NCBI GenBank assembly: GCA_949130495.1
Contig: OX422210.1
Coordinates: 635,318,585 to 635,382,584, forward strand
From: Sambucus nigra
Taxonomy: Eukaryota; Streptophyta; Magnoliopsida; Dipsacales; Adoxaceae
Reading direction: 5' to 3'
DNA: 64,000 bases
The number at the start of each line of letters is the position of its first letter. The stretch's first letter is position 1. Of this stretch, positions 1 through 12,299 are shown in pieces. A program made the position numbers and the translations under genes. Under the pieces are notes generated by a model. It made no database searches and was not told where the DNA came from. It saw only the letters and a program-made list of their open reading frames with translations.

Positions 1-711
1 TTTTTTAACTTTTTTTGTCCAAATTTCAAAACCCTAGTCTACCCCCAACCACATAAACCCTAGGCAGTGGCCCCACCTTCTCCAGCCTGCCCAGAATTTG
101 CGTTGCGCCTGCCTCCATGGGTCAACCTCGCTGCCCCACCCTTGGAAACAACCCAAAAGGGTCTGCCTCCGAGCTATATGGAACCCAAGAGACCTCCACC
201 CTCAACATCTGACCGGCCTACCCTAAAAAAAACCTAACCCAATTCATCTCTGGCCAAAATCCACACCTGTCCCAACCCATTTCTCAATCGAACCCTCACC
301 CCAATCACTCCCACCTCAAAATCCCCCTCGCTACCCCGTACCTTGGCCGGATTACATCTCTAACAATTGGACCTGCCTCAAGCCAGAATACCACCAGACA
401 TGCTTCCACCCCAAACCCTTGCCAAAATGACTCCAAAAAAGCCCTAACCCAACCCTATTCTGCCTTAGGAAACCCCACCACTACTATCCTACCCATAATA
501 CCACCCCAACCCTATACCCGCCTCCCTCGACAGTGAAAGAAAATCAAGAAAACGAAACCCTTACATTTCTTGGCTATATTTCATGGGTTTCTTGAAAGTA
601 GGTACGCAAGTCGCGTATGTGAGCGTCTCCCGCATCAAATTGAAGAATTCTTAGAAGGATGCCTCATCACTTTGACCATTTACTTTTCAAGTTCGAGGAA
701 GAACTTTTTTT
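1..711 (+). other. 3' internal tail of a Ty3-like element, non-coding
   Basis: The first 540 bases are rich in C and A and poor in G on this strand, with many CCCTAACC/CCCAACC-like words, and have no convincing reading frame. From about 541 to 711 the text leads into a purine run of the kind that ends Ty3/gypsy polyproteins just before the 3' LTR. I infer it is the 3' end of an element whose body lies to the left of the window. No protein domain is recognisable. Confidence 0.4.
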
Positions 712-725
712 TAAGATGGGGAGAG
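712..725 (+). promoter_or_regulatory. Polypurine tract before a 3' LTR
   Basis: The run AAGATGGGGAGAG directly precedes TGATTGAAATAGG, which would be the LTR start (TG). This is the usual plus-strand primer arrangement of LTR retrotransposons. Confidence 0.5.
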
Positions 726-1100
726 TGATTGAAATAGGTCACATTAGGGTTTAATTGTCATTTTTCATATTTTGTATTAGTCTTTATTTTATTTAAATTT
801 TTTTTATTTTCTTATTACCCTTTAATTGGTCTTTATGCAAGTTTGAGACTAATTAGGCATTCTTTTAATTTTTTTTTAAGTTGGTCATTTAGTCATTTTA
901 GCTAATTACTTGATTAGCAAGTAACATTTCTCATATAAATACCGCTTGTATTCTCATTTTGTATGCATTCTCTAATTCTTGAAATATAAGAACTCTTTTG
1001 TATCTCTATTTAGAAATCATATTGTCTTGATTTTTAAGTCATTGGTGTGTAGTTCACGTCACTTCCGCCCCCACAGAGACATTTCACCAAACAGTTAGTA
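726..1100 (+). repeat. Putative 3' LTR of a Ty3-like element
   Basis: It starts TGATTG right after the polypurine run. A TATA-like CATATAAATACC lies near 934-945, and a T-rich stretch with a GTGTGTAGTTCACG word follows. The partner LTR is outside the window, so the right end (a CA near 1085-1104) and the target duplication could not be fixed. Confidence 0.4.
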
Positions 1101-1459
1101 AACAATATACAAAATATGAGATGAAGAGATGAATGGGAGAATACCTGCAATAACACATTCACGTATTATTTTCTTTATAGACTCTGCGCATGTGATAAGG
1201 TGAAGAACCTATTGGAGGGTCGTTAACACAGCATTCATTATGGAAGTGTCTATATCATCTTTATCTTCTTTATCTATGTCATGTTCTTGGATTTCTGAGT
1301 TGATGGAGTCTGTTATATAGGTAAGAAAAGGTAGAAATAGTTGGGGTAGAAAACTAAGAGACATCTAGATATGGACGAAAGAGAGAAATGAAAGGCCATT
1401 GAGAATCTGAAAGCCAATAGGTTCCTAAAAAAGGAGATGAAAGTAGCTCTTGTCATGGA
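1101..1459. other. Unassigned sequence
   Basis: No gene, repeat or element signature is recognised. A 72-codon minus frame that extends into the next feature has no recognisable domain. Confidence 0.3.
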
Positions 1460-1775
1460 CGATTTTGAGGGGACGCTAGGAAGGCGGCCGCCTCGGGCCC
1501 CCCAATTTTCGACACACTTTAGGGGACCCAAAATTTTATATGTGTATATATATTTATAGCATTGTTTTTCAATTGTCTCAAAAATAATTTGTTGAAAACT
1601 GAACGGACAATCATTTAAACTTACGGCAACTTACGAAAAACAAATCATCCTTTCTGTTAAAAAAACTACAATTTATTAATTAATAAAAAAATCTCTTATT
1701 AAATATGGAGTCCCCAATTCAAGACTTCGCCTAGAATCCCTAAAATCTCGGGATCGGCCCTAGCTCTTGCGTAGA
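1460..1775. mobile_element. Possible small non-autonomous hAT-like element
   Basis: The left edge (about 1466-1500) is a GC-rich block, GGCGGCCGCCTCGGGCCC, followed by AGGGGACCC. The right edge (about 1735-1765) reads, on the minus strand, AGGGCCGATCCCGAG followed by GGGGACTCC. Imperfect inverted GC-rich ends around an AT-rich core of about 300 bp resemble a family of plant hAT-derived elements. The inverted match is weak and no target duplication was found, so this is tentative. Confidence 0.22.
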
Positions 1776-2787
1776 GGTAGAGCATTAAATCATGAAGTAT
1801 TAAATTCTCATTAACCTCTAATATGATATATAACAAGTTAGAAGAATATATAAAAAGTTCCAATGACTTGTCCTGCCATGCCAATTATCAATATATTTAA
1901 CCAAGTAAGTAGAAGAATATGCTTTTCACTAACAGTAATGTTGAGTAAATTTAACATGAACAACCATTGTTTGTAGCAACTTTTACCAGCATATATACCA
2001 TTCTTAGTATGTATAAGTTTGTCACATTCAAAGACATTTTGAGTAAAGGCGCAAATGCTAGATTCTAATAATACTCGTGAACATGGAGTACATCAGTCGC
2101 TCATGTATACACATATTATGCTGCTCCATCACTCACTGGTATGTATTCTGAGAAGGATTTTGTTTCAACACATATATGACAGGTAGCTCTATATTTCATC
2201 ACTTAGTCCCTCCTACCAACCATGTTTACTTTAGACACAAATTCAGCTGTAGAATCTCCCTCAACTACATTAAATTTTCGAGGTGCAATTGTCTTTTCGG
2301 TGTCTACACCACCATTGCTACACATGATGATCAATTTTTTTAGACATATCATGTTCCTGTCTTTTAACTTCATGATTTTGAACATTTAAAATTATGAGAT
2401 CATTTTAATTTTATAATTTCGACCGTTAACCGTATATTTTATTTCTCTGGAATTTCCTTCGACAATGTTAATACTGAACAATTTCCTTGGCCAGAGATGG
2501 TACATCTCTATTATGATTTTGTACTTCAATACGGGTGTGTACCATCACCAAGTCTATGTTCGAAATATTTCCATGATCCGGTTGGTTCTCGATTATGCAT
2601 TCATCTACAAAGGCCTCGGAGAGTTCTATCTATTCATTTTTAAGGGCACTACACTAATTAACATGTTATATTCGTTCAATTGCAATGTAATCTTCAACCA
2701 TCTAAATTTTTTTTAAAAACATCCATTGGTATAGTTTTGGTTTTCAACATCCTCTATTATATATTTTTCATTTTGATTTGTTAAGTA
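1776..2787. other. Unassigned AT-rich sequence
   Basis: Only short open frames are present (60-83 codons) and none has a recognisable domain. It ends at the target site of the copia element to its right. Confidence 0.3.
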
Positions 2788-2792
2788 ACTAT

Positions 2793-3618
2793 TGTTGGAA
2801 AATTGGACTTAAAAGTTGTCCAGATTTTTTAATAGAATTTTGAACAACTTTGAACTCAAATTTAAATGGGACTCACACATCGATATTTGCGAGACCATAT
2901 ATAAACGCGTTCTCTTACGCGAGGAGATTAACGTGGTATATTCACATGTCAAATTCCATTAAATTATGAATGATATATTTATGTCCAAAGTGACTCATAA
3001 AGCAATAAAAGTTAATGAATTGGGTGTGTTTTAACTCTTGTTCCACATTGGAAGAGTAGTGAAAAATTAAAGAGTTAATAACATCCCAAGTATGGATTAA
3101 GGCTTGGATGCCTTTGAGGTATCCCAACTCTTTGAAGGAGAGATGGCCTACACTATGCATGTGTTGCGCTTGGGCCAAAAACCCGTCTCTTATATTTTTG
3201 TGCCAAATTTAATTAACTCTCTAGGCTTTCATTTAATTAATTAATTATGATATTAATTAAATGCTAATAGTCAACAGTTAATTAACTGTTATTTGACAAT
3301 TAAAAATGTTTTGACTGTTCCCAACAGTCAAAACCAAGGCTATAAATAAAAATCATTCCCTCCAGTTTTAACTAATGAAAGATTCCTCTCCAATAATTAC
3401 AAAAATATTTCTGCATTACTTCCTTCATCCAGAAAAAAAATTCTCTCATTTATGCATGACATTTTACTTTCCTGGTTGAGTACTAAAACATAGATTTGTG
3501 TTCGTTGAAATTAATTATTGTCGTGCTATATAATTAATTTGAAAAATCTGTTATATCTTGGGAGATAATATTCATCAATCTCAAAGCACATTGGAGGGAA
3601 TAAATTATCTTAAGATTG
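2793..3618 (+). repeat. 5' LTR of Copia-A
   Basis: It aligns with the 3' LTR that starts at 8461. It lacks about 65 bases of GC-rich sequence (3' LTR about 8850-8920) and breaks from direct alignment near 3614. A TATA-like CTATAAATAAAAATC is near 3341. Past 3618 comes a segment that matches the 3' LTR end in inverted orientation (3619-3675), so the original 3' end of this LTR is rearranged, and I see no standard primer-binding site after it. Confidence 0.7.
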
Positions 3619-3675
3619 TTATGTCTACTATTCAATAAATATAACAGTACAGAATCACGAATTATTATTATAATT
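3619..3675 (+). repeat. 57-bp segment inverted relative to the 3' LTR end
   Basis: This matches the reverse complement of 9445-9502 with two differences by eye. The partner lies near the end of the 3' LTR, so one LTR carries the block inverted. Homology does not continue beyond the block on the right. Confidence 0.75.
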
Positions 3676-3861
3676 GATATTTTTTTAATTCTTTTTTGTA
3701 CGAAATTTTTTTTATTAAAACAGTTTGACACAGATTTTTCTTAATTTAGACTAGTAATAACTAGTGTTTAATATTTTAGTTTAATTCTGTGTCATATCAT
3801 TCAGAATATTATTTAGAATTCTTGTTAGAATTCATTTATTCTTAATTATATTTGAAGGAAA
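3676..3861. other. Leader region of Copia-A
   Basis: AT-rich, with repeated GAATTC-like words. No tRNA-complementary primer site is recognised. Confidence 0.3.
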
Positions 3862-5126
3862 TTGGTGTATAGAATTTTGTATTCAGTTTTGATAAATTCA
3901 TTAAAAATGAATAAAATCATTGATAAAAATTATATTTTTATAACAAAAATAGAATCACAAAGTACGAACACAGTCCCACCAACCGTGAATGTGACACATG
4001 CGACTATTCCTATCCCCGTGAACATGCCACATGGGGAGAAATTGGAAAAAAATTCCGGGGCCGATTTCAAGCGATGGCAAGGACAAATGTATTTTTATCT
4101 CACAACCTTTCAATTGGCAAGGTGCGTTTATGAGGATTGTCCCTCTTTGCAAGAAGGAGATGAAATTGAAAAGTTGTTGCCGTGGAAGCATGGAAACATT
4201 ATGATTTTCTGTGCTGAAACTACATCCTAACATAATTGGATAAGACGTTGTACCATGTGTACAGCAACATGACAACCGCTAAGGAATTGTGGAATTCTTT
4301 GAAGAAGAAGTACAAAATTGAAGATTCAGGTATGAAGAAATTCATCGTAGGCCATTTTCTAGACTTCAAAATGGTTGAATCCAAGCCGTTTATTGCAAAA
4401 GTTCAAGAACTTCAGGTTATTGTTCATGACATTCATGCTGAAGGAATGTCAGTCAGTGACACTTTTCAAGTGGCCGCGATAATTGAAAATTTTCCTCCAT
4501 CTTGGAATTTGTTCAAAAATTATCTCAAGCACAAACGCAAGGAGATGAATGTTGAAGAATTAGTAATGCGACTGCGGATTGAAAAAGACAATCGTGAATC
4601 TCAAAAGAAAAGTGGGAAGAACATCATGGAGTCCAAAGCTCATGTGGTTGAAGGTCTTAAATCCAAATGTAAGCGTGATGGGGAAGGCACATCTAAACAA
4701 AGAAAGAAGTTCAAAGGCAGATGCTACAATTGTGGTAAGCCGGGACACCGCTCAAGCGAGTGTCGCAAACTAAGGAATGCCAAAAAGAACAATGCTCAAG
4801 CAAATATGACGGAGGGTGAGAACATTTTCGATGGTATTGCAGACATAAATCTTTCTGATGTTGTCTCTGAATGCAATTTGGTAGGAAATACCAAGGAATG
4901 GTGGGTGGACACTAGGGCTACATGCCACATTTGTGGAAACAAATGGATGTTCACTAATTATAAGGCTTTGGAAAATGAGGAGACCCTTTTTATGGGAAAC
5001 TCTTTGAGTTCTAAAGTCGTGGGACAAGGAAATAGTATTTTGAAAATGACTTTCGGGAAAGGAACTCACTCTTAACAATGTGTTGCACGTGCCTGGCATC
5101 CGTAAAAATCTGATTTCCGAACTCAC
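3862..5126 (+). pseudogene. Copia-A gag and start of protease, broken
   Basis: The gag part starts in one frame (3862-4230, with FKRWQGQMYFYLTT, typical of the plant copia gag N-terminal domain) and continues in another from 4236, so there is a frameshift near 4230. A CCHC zinc knuckle, CYNCGKPGHRSSEC, is at 4722-4763 in a Lys/Arg-rich context, as expected for the RNA-binding part of the capsid protein. The aspartic protease begins at about 4899 with WWVDTRATCHIC: the catalytic Asp is present (4908-4910), but the Gly that normally follows Asp-Thr is Arg. The frame ends at 5075 and readable protease sequence goes on in another frame. Family assignment is firm; activity is not expected. Confidence 0.8.
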
Positions 5127-5156
5127 TCGTAATAATGTGTTGCTTCTAATAAGTTT

Positions 5157-6485
5157 GTGTTGTACAAAAATGATGTGTATGTGGAACAGGGCTACCAGTC
5201 TGAGGGGTTCTTTAAAATGAATGTAATAACATTGATGCCTAAGGCATCCCCTATGAATGAAATATCTAGTTCTACTTATATGATTGAGTCATCTAACATT
5301 TGGCATGCTAGATTAGGACATGTTAATTTTGATACCTTGCGTAGATTACTTAATTTAGAATTTTTGTCAAAATTTAATATTGATAAAAATCATAAATGTG
5401 ATATTTGTGTGGAATCAAAATTAGCTAGAGTACTTTTTCATTCTATTGAAAGGGTAACCGAACCACTAGATTTAATTCACACAGATATTTTTGATTTAAA
5501 ATTTGTACAAACTAGAGGTGGAAAATAGTATTTTATTACTTTTATTGATGATTGCACAAAATATTGCTATGTTTATTTATTACATAGTAAGGATCATGCT
5601 ATTAATGCATTTAAACAATATAAGAATGAAGTTGAGAATCAATTAAGCAAAAAGATAAAGGCTATTAGGAGTGATAGAGAATGTGAATATGAATATCCGT
5701 TTGAGGAATTTTGTTTCAAAAATGGAATTATTTATCAAACCCCCGCTCATTATTCTCCTCAATCGAATGACATTGATGAACGCAAAAATCGTACATTGAA
5801 GGAAATGTTGAACTCTATATTAATAACTTCAGGAGCTCCACAAAACTTGTGGGTGGAAACCTTATTATCTTCTCATTATATTCTTAACAAAGTACCACAC
5901 AAGAAAACTCATAAGACACCTTATGAATTATGGAAAGGTCGAAAACCTTGCTATAAATATTTACGAGTGTGGGGGTGATTAGCCAAAGTGATTGTTCCTA
6001 AAACTAAAAAGGTAAAAATAGGACCAAAAATTGTTGACTATGTATTCATCGGATATGTTATTAATAGCAGTGCATATCGTTTATTAGTTTGTAAATCTGA
6101 GATTTTGGATATTCATGTAAATACGGCTATTGAATACAGGGACGCTTCATTTTTTGAAAATGAATTCCCATATAACATGACCCGAGAATCTGGTCCTTCT
6201 AAAAGGACAAATCAATCTACTACAAGTGGTACTCATCAACCTATTGAACCAATAGATAATGAACCAAGACGTAGTAAAATAGCAAGAACCTCGACTTCCT
6301 TCGGTCCAAATTTTCTAATATATTTGCTAGATATTGAACCTCAATCGTACAAAGAAGCAATATCCTTACCCGATGCTTCTAATTGGAAAGAAGCAATTAA
6401 TAGCGAACTTGAATCCATTTTGCAAAATTACACATGGGAACTAGTGGATCTTCCACCAAGTTCAAAAACATTAGGCTATAAATAG
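5157..6485 (+). pseudogene. Copia-A integrase, broken by stops
   Basis: The GAG-pre-integrase/HHCC segment is at about 5301-5420 (WHARLGHVNFDTLRR, then CDICVESK). The catalytic core follows: the first Asp in LIHTDIFDL (about 5470-5496), the second in AIRSDRECE (about 5660-5690) and the Glu in DERKNRT (about 5776-5796), so all three acidic residues remain. Stops at 5526 (TAG) and 5976 (TGA) interrupt it, and a further TAG at 6483 lies where the RT begins. The C-terminal part includes the linker SYKEAISLPDASNWKEAI, which opens the RT domain. Integrase inserts the cDNA copy; this copy cannot make it. Confidence 0.8.
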
Positions 6486-7867
6486 ATCTTCAAAAAGAAG
6501 TTGAAGGCCAATGGATCAATTGATAAATATAAAAGCTAGACTTGTAGCCAAAGGCTATAGGAAAAAGGAAGGGTTGGATTACTTCAACACATATTCACCG
6601 GTAAAAATAATTACGTCCATTCGAATGTTAATAGCAATAGTTGTTATTAATGAACTTCAAATACATCAAATGGATGTAAAAACCGCATTCTTAAATAGTG
6701 AACTAGACGAAGAAATTTATATGGAACAACCTGAAGGGTTCAAGGCTCCCGGACAAAAAGAAAAAGTATGTAAGCTTGTTAAATCACTTTACGGATTGAA
6801 ACAAACACCTAAGCAATGGCATGAAAAATTTGATAATGCAATGTTATCAAATGGTTTCAAAATTAATGAATGCAATAAATGTGTTTACTTTAAATACATT
6901 AAAAATTGATATGTCATTGTATGCCTCTATGTTGATGATATGCTTATCATGGGTAGTAACCTGAAAATTGTCAAAACTACAAAACAAATGTTGAGTAGTC
7001 GATTTGACATGAAAGATTTGGGTATCGCCGATGTTATATTAGGAATTAAACTTTCTAAAACATCAGATGAACTTATATTATCTCAATCCCATTACATAGA
7101 GAAAGTACTTGAAAAATTCAAGAAGTATGATATCAGTCCTACCAAGACACCACTAGAAAGAAATAATGGTGGAAGAATATCTCAACTAGAATACTCTCGT
7201 ATTATCGGCAGTTTAATGTATATCATGAACGCTACATGATCGGACATATCATACTCCATGAGTAAGCTAAGTCGATTTACAAGTAATTCGGGGAGAGATC
7301 GATCACTGGAAGGCAATATTAAGAGTTTTGGGTTATTTAAAATACACTCAAAACTATAGACTGCACTACTTAAAATATCCAGTTGTTCTTGAAGGACATT
7401 GCGATGCAAATTGGATATCTGATACAAAGGACTCTAAGTATACGAGTGGATATGTATTTAGCCTTGGAGGTGCAGTTGTATTTTAGAAGTCCTCAAAACA
7501 AACGTGTATTTCTAGATCAACAATGGAATCCGAATTCATTGCACTAGACAAAGTTGGAGAAGAAGCTAAATGGCTTTGAAATTTCTTAGAGGATGTTCCA
7601 AATTGTTCGAAACCTGTGCCTGCAATATGTATACTTTATGATAGCCAATCGAAAATTGGAAGGGCACAGAATCACATGTATAACGAAAAGTCACGACATA
7701 TTCATCTTCGACACAATACCGTTAGACAACTTCTCTCAAAGGGGATTATTTCAATTGACTATGTAAAGTCAAAAGACAATATAGCGGATCCACTAAGTAA
7801 ATGTTTAAACCGAGAGCAAGTTGAAAGATCATCGAGAGGAATGAGTCTAAAGTCTATAAATAAATAA
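6486..7867 (+). pseudogene. Copia-A reverse transcriptase and RNase H, broken
   Basis: RT motifs in order are KARLVAKGYRKKEGLDYF, QMDVKTAFLNSELDEEIY, SLYGLKQTPKQWHEKFD and the catalytic CLYVDDMLIMG (YVDD at 6928-6939). RNase H follows: [20 protein letters not shown] (about 7397-7455), [10 protein letters not shown] (about 7520) and the SRHIHLRHNTVRQLL / ADPLSK tail ending at 7867. Stops at 6907, 7237, about 7482 and about 7577 and a frame change near 7300 disrupt it. Several stops are what C-to-T or G-to-A decay of Trp and Arg codons would give. Confidence 0.82.
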
Positions 7868-8448
7868 GAATCAATATAGTGGAAACCCAACCTAGTTGAC
7901 TAGAGATCTCAAGATCTAGGTTCAATGGGCAAACCAAACTATATTGTATTCAGTAAGCACTTGAGGATATTTAATCAAATCCATTCCAAAGATGAGAGAG
8001 TGCACATTTGTCGTGAAATTAGGATAAGTTATTATTTCAATGACATCCATATCTTAGTATATCTAAGTGGGGTATTGCAGAATACTCTTTATGGAAGTCA
8101 CCTACATGAGTAAAAAGGTGGCCACTTCTATGAGAATAATGAAAGGAAAATTCTCTAAAATACTCACGGAACCAAGTGGTGTTCATGGCCAAAATGAACA
8201 CAAACGTGAGAACCAACTGTATTGAAGAATTACTTTGTGAATACTATTATCTAGGTTTACAAAAACGATTGACGGTTCAAAGACATGAAGTCTACTGATT
8301 GATCAAGTAAATCCGATGGTATATCACTAAGGAAAGTTCAAGGCCACTAGGCTAATTCTCCCAATGCAATAAAGCTTCTTTTTTACTCAACTTGTGTCTA
8401 CATCAGCTTCTACAACTATTTTGTTTCTATTTATAGCGATATATCATT
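7868..8448 (+). other. Copia-A 3' untranslated region
   Basis: No domain is seen. It holds a 62-codon frame (7925-8113) that I do not recognise, and it ends in the polypurine tract. Confidence 0.45.
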
Positions 8449-8460
8449 CATGTGGAGGAT
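8449..8460 (+). promoter_or_regulatory. Polypurine tract of Copia-A
   Basis: CATGTGGAGGAT sits directly against the TGTTGG start of the 3' LTR. Confidence 0.7.
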
Positions 8461-9512
8461 TGTTGGAAAATTGGACTTAAAAGTTGTCCAGATTTTTTGA
8501 ACATAATTTTGAGCAACTTTGAGCTCAAATTTAAATGGGACCCACACGTCAATATTTGCGAGACCATATATAAATGCGGTCTCCTACGCGAGGATATTAA
8601 CGTGGTATATTCACATGTCTAATTTTATTAAGTTATGAATGATATATTTATGTCTAAAGTGACTCATAAAGCAATGAACGTTAATCAATTGGGTGTGTTT
8701 TAACTCTTGTCCCACATTGGAAGAGTAGTGAAAAATTAAAGAGTTAATAACACCCCAAGTATGGACTAAGGCTTGGATTCCTTTGGGGTATCCCAACTCT
8801 TTGAAGGGGAGATGGCCTACACTATGCATGTGTTGGACTTGGGCGAAAAGGCCACACGCGCGCGTACATTGTTCGTCCGGCCGGCTTGGCTCAACTTAGC
8901 TCGGGCTTGGGCTTGTAAATATGTCTTATATTTTTTGGCCGAATTTAATTAACTCTCCGGGCTTTCATTTAATTAATTAATTAATTACAAAATTAATTAA
9001 ATGCCAACAGTCAGTAGTTATTTGAGAGTTAAAAACATTTTCACTGTTCCCAACAGTCAAAACCAAGGCTATAAATAAAAACCATTCCCTCGAGTTTTAA
9101 CTAATGAAAAATTCCTCTCCAATAATTTCAAAAATACTTATGCATTACTTCCTTCATCCAGAATTTGTTTCTCTCATTTCTGCATGGCATTTTACTGTCC
9201 TGGTTGAGTATTAAAACACATATTTGTGTTCGTTGAAATTAATTATTGTCGTGCTACATAATTAATTTGGAAAATCCGTTCTATCTTGGGAGATAATATT
9301 CATTAACCTCAAAGTACAATGGAGGGAACAAATTGTCTTAAGGACACTGTGAAAATTCATAGGGCTCGAAATCTTTTCTATTTCTATTATTATTTCTTCA
9401 AATTCAAGTAAGTTTTATTTTCTGTAATTTTGTTTTATTTCTGTAATTATAATAATAATTCGTGATTCTGTACTGTTGTATTTATTAAATAGTAGACATA
9501 AAAACTATGTAC
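8461..9512 (+). repeat. 3' LTR of Copia-A
   Basis: It aligns with the 5' LTR (from 2793) through about 9345. It retains a GC-rich stretch (8850-8920, with a CACGCGCGCG run) missing from the 5' LTR, and a TATA-like GCTATAAATAAAAACC near 9068. The tail 9445-9502 is found inverted in the 5' LTR. The right end is set by the ACTAT repeat at 9513-9517 and is approximate. Confidence 0.7.
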
Positions 9513-9517
9513 ACTAT

Positions 9518-10379
9518 GTGATGACATACCTTATTTCTCCCTTTTCCATTCTTCTAATATTACCTCATAATTCTCTTTAGCTTCCTTTGGCTTTGGTTGA
9601 GTGAATCGTGCAACATTTAGCACGTCCCAATGTTGAATATTTTTTCTCTTTACAACACTTAAAATGCATACCATTGACGAAATCATTTTTTTACGTGTCT
9701 GGTAACTAATGGGAAACAACCAATGCAACATCCACATCTTCTCTTACGATTTAAGAAAAATTTGATGGTAGATTTCGCAAACAAATATAATATAAAGTGG
9801 TCGAGGTGTGTTTGGCCCTGTCCTTAAGAGAATATTTCGCTCCTCTAAGATAAGTTTTGTGGCGTCTTCCCTTTAGGATATAAGGACTACTCTGTTATTT
9901 AAATTTATATGTACAGCTAAATATGTTTCAATAGAACTAGTGAATTTAGTATTAAAGGTACCAAATTAAAAATATTATAACGAAGTATTAAAGAACTAAA
10001 AGATATGAAGATGAAATTCAAATTTGTTAAGAATTTTAGAGAAACGTATTTTGTTAAAGGAAGAATTTTTGGATGGCTAAATTCTCTATATGACCCGAAA
10101 ATCGAGAATAAAGATAATAATAAATGGGCTATAATATGTGGGTTATGAATCATCTAAGCCAAAATTTATATCATGTATATATCTATTTTTAGAGGAATGC
10201 GGGATTTTCAAGGAGGGGTTCTCGGTTGTTTTGGCTTCATGAGGAAGCTAACTAGCAAATTTCCACATTAGAGTGTAAAGATTAAACCAACAAAGGACAT
10301 ATGTCCTTACTTGTAGGTTTCAAGAATGATCGATGAAGAACACTTCAAGAATGATCATTAAAGAACACTGGCATACAAT
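9518..10379. other. Unassigned AT-rich sequence
   Basis: A 68-codon minus frame (9531-9737, ending in the charged tail KPKEAKENYEVILEEWKREK) has no family I recognise. At 10320-10370 a unit of about 24 bases (CAAGAATGATC..GAAGAACACT) occurs twice in tandem. Confidence 0.3.
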
Positions 10380-10394
10380 CCGTGCGATGCACGG
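10380..10394. repeat. Short GC palindrome CCGTGC-GAT-GCACGG
   Basis: A perfect 6-bp stem around GAT stands out in AT-rich sequence. Such GTGC/GCAC words mark the ends of some plant transposons, but no partner end was found. Confidence 0.4.
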
Positions 10395-10522
10395 ACAATG
10401 TACAATAAACAAATATAATAATAATTAAAATTAGTATATATCTTAAATTCAATATCTTATCATAAAGTCATTATAAAAGGATGACTTTTTCATAAATAAA
10501 ATCTATTATTTTTAAATATTTT

Positions 10523-11043
<521 letters not shown>

Positions 11044-11330
11044 CTTTTTTCTAGAAATAAAAACGTTATATATATGTAGTAATATTAGTAACATTGTGTA
11101 ATATGATTTGAGTGGAGAATGATGAAAAGAGATTAGTTGAATCTAGATTGTGTTGGATCGAGAGATTAATTAATGGAGTATAGAATGGATCATCTTTTAG
11201 TTTTCAAGAGACTTTTTATTTATTCCTTTTTTATTTCAAAGAGATTTTTTATTAATCCATTTAGGTGAAAGGGAGCATTAATTTTAGGAGGAGGGCGATG
11301 TATCCAGGTAGATAATATTAATTGTCATTC

Positions 11331-11360
11331 ATACCTCTAATACTATCGTATTAGAGGTAT
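11331..11360. repeat. Perfect 13-bp hairpin
   Basis: ATACCTCTAATAC, the 4-base loop TATC, then its exact complement GTATTAGAGGTAT. It could be a transposon end or a chance fold; no promoter or gene context is seen. Confidence 0.6.
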
Positions 11361-12299
11361 AATATAGATACCAACAAAGACATAAAAGGGAGGGAAAAAA
11401 GACTCAAGTTAATTACCTAAATGTCCCTCGAAGTTTTTGTAAAAGTTTCCATTGATCCCTCAACGTTTTATTGTTTCAATTTGTCCCTTAACTTTTTGAT
11501 TTTGTTTCTATTTGACTCTTAATCTATTTTGAGTTCTAATTGGTCCTCGAAATTTATGATTTGTGTCTAATAGGTTTTACCTTTATAGCATACTATTTTA
11601 TGCTCTTTGATATAATTATATTTCGACTCCTTAAGCTGTAAACTTAGTAAATACCCAAGTTATATGTTGACGACCAACTCCATAACTATTCCACTTTGAA
11701 ATAACTGATAATAATTAAATTATAAGTCGGAATCCGATTCAATTATATATAATGAATTATTTTTTCTTAAAACAATAATAAATTATTTCTTAATTTATTA
11801 CGAATTTACTTATAATGACTTTTATGGTGCTAGGTGCAGAATATCTACTAGTTTGGACTTTATATTTATACTTTCAGGATTAAAGGTCTACTATGCTTCA
11901 CAAATAAAAAATTATCTAAAGGTTTTGACTCGTAATTGGATATAGTTGGCGTAGGCACCTCGCGTTGGCAAGCTTTCAATTTGTAGAGATGGTTAATTTC
12001 AACCTCGCCTTCCTTATATCAGGCATAAAAAAAAAACTTCGTTTCCTACTTCAGACCGTAACCTTAGATAGTTGTTTTAAACGGATGGATAATGAGGTTG
12101 GATTTAATAAGATAATAATATAAAGATAAAATGTTCAAAGATCACATCGTTACCTCTTAAATAAATAAATAAAACTTATTTATTAATATGGAAATTAAAA
12201 AAATAGTGTCTATAGACTGTTAGGATTGCATAAGTGTATTTTTCTTTAAAAGTATCTGGGTTTCTTCTTAGCTCAAGAATACTCACTTAATCTACGTCC
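11361..12299. other. Unassigned AT-rich sequence
   Basis: It includes a repetitive-looking stretch (11400-11580) with several variants of TCCCT(C/T)AA..TTTT followed by TTTC(A/T)ATT, reminiscent of dispersed plant repeats. The right part may be the decayed 3' end of the pararetrovirus, but I could not follow RNase H motifs confidently. Confidence 0.25.

Larger units (their letters stand above)
2793..9512 (+). mobile_element. Copia-A: full-length decayed Ty1/copia retrotransposon
   Basis: Two related LTRs starting TGTTGGAAAATTGGAC (2793 and 8461) flank an internal region whose fragments read, in order, gag, protease, integrase, reverse transcriptase and RNase H. Integrase before RT is the copia order. 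ACTAT lies immediately left (2788-2792) and again at 9513-9517, a plausible 5-bp target duplication, although the exact right end is uncertain. The LTRs differ at many positions and by indels, and pol has at least seven stops plus frameshifts, so the copy is old and inactive. Confidence 0.85.

Noticed and set aside
1460..1775. Firm hAT transposon call
   Set aside because: Terminal inverted repeat match too weak and no 8-bp target duplication; left as a low-confidence feature.
9531..9737. 68-codon minus frame as a host gene exon
   Set aside because: No recognised domain, no splice context, and it abuts the copia target site. Kept only as unassigned sequence.
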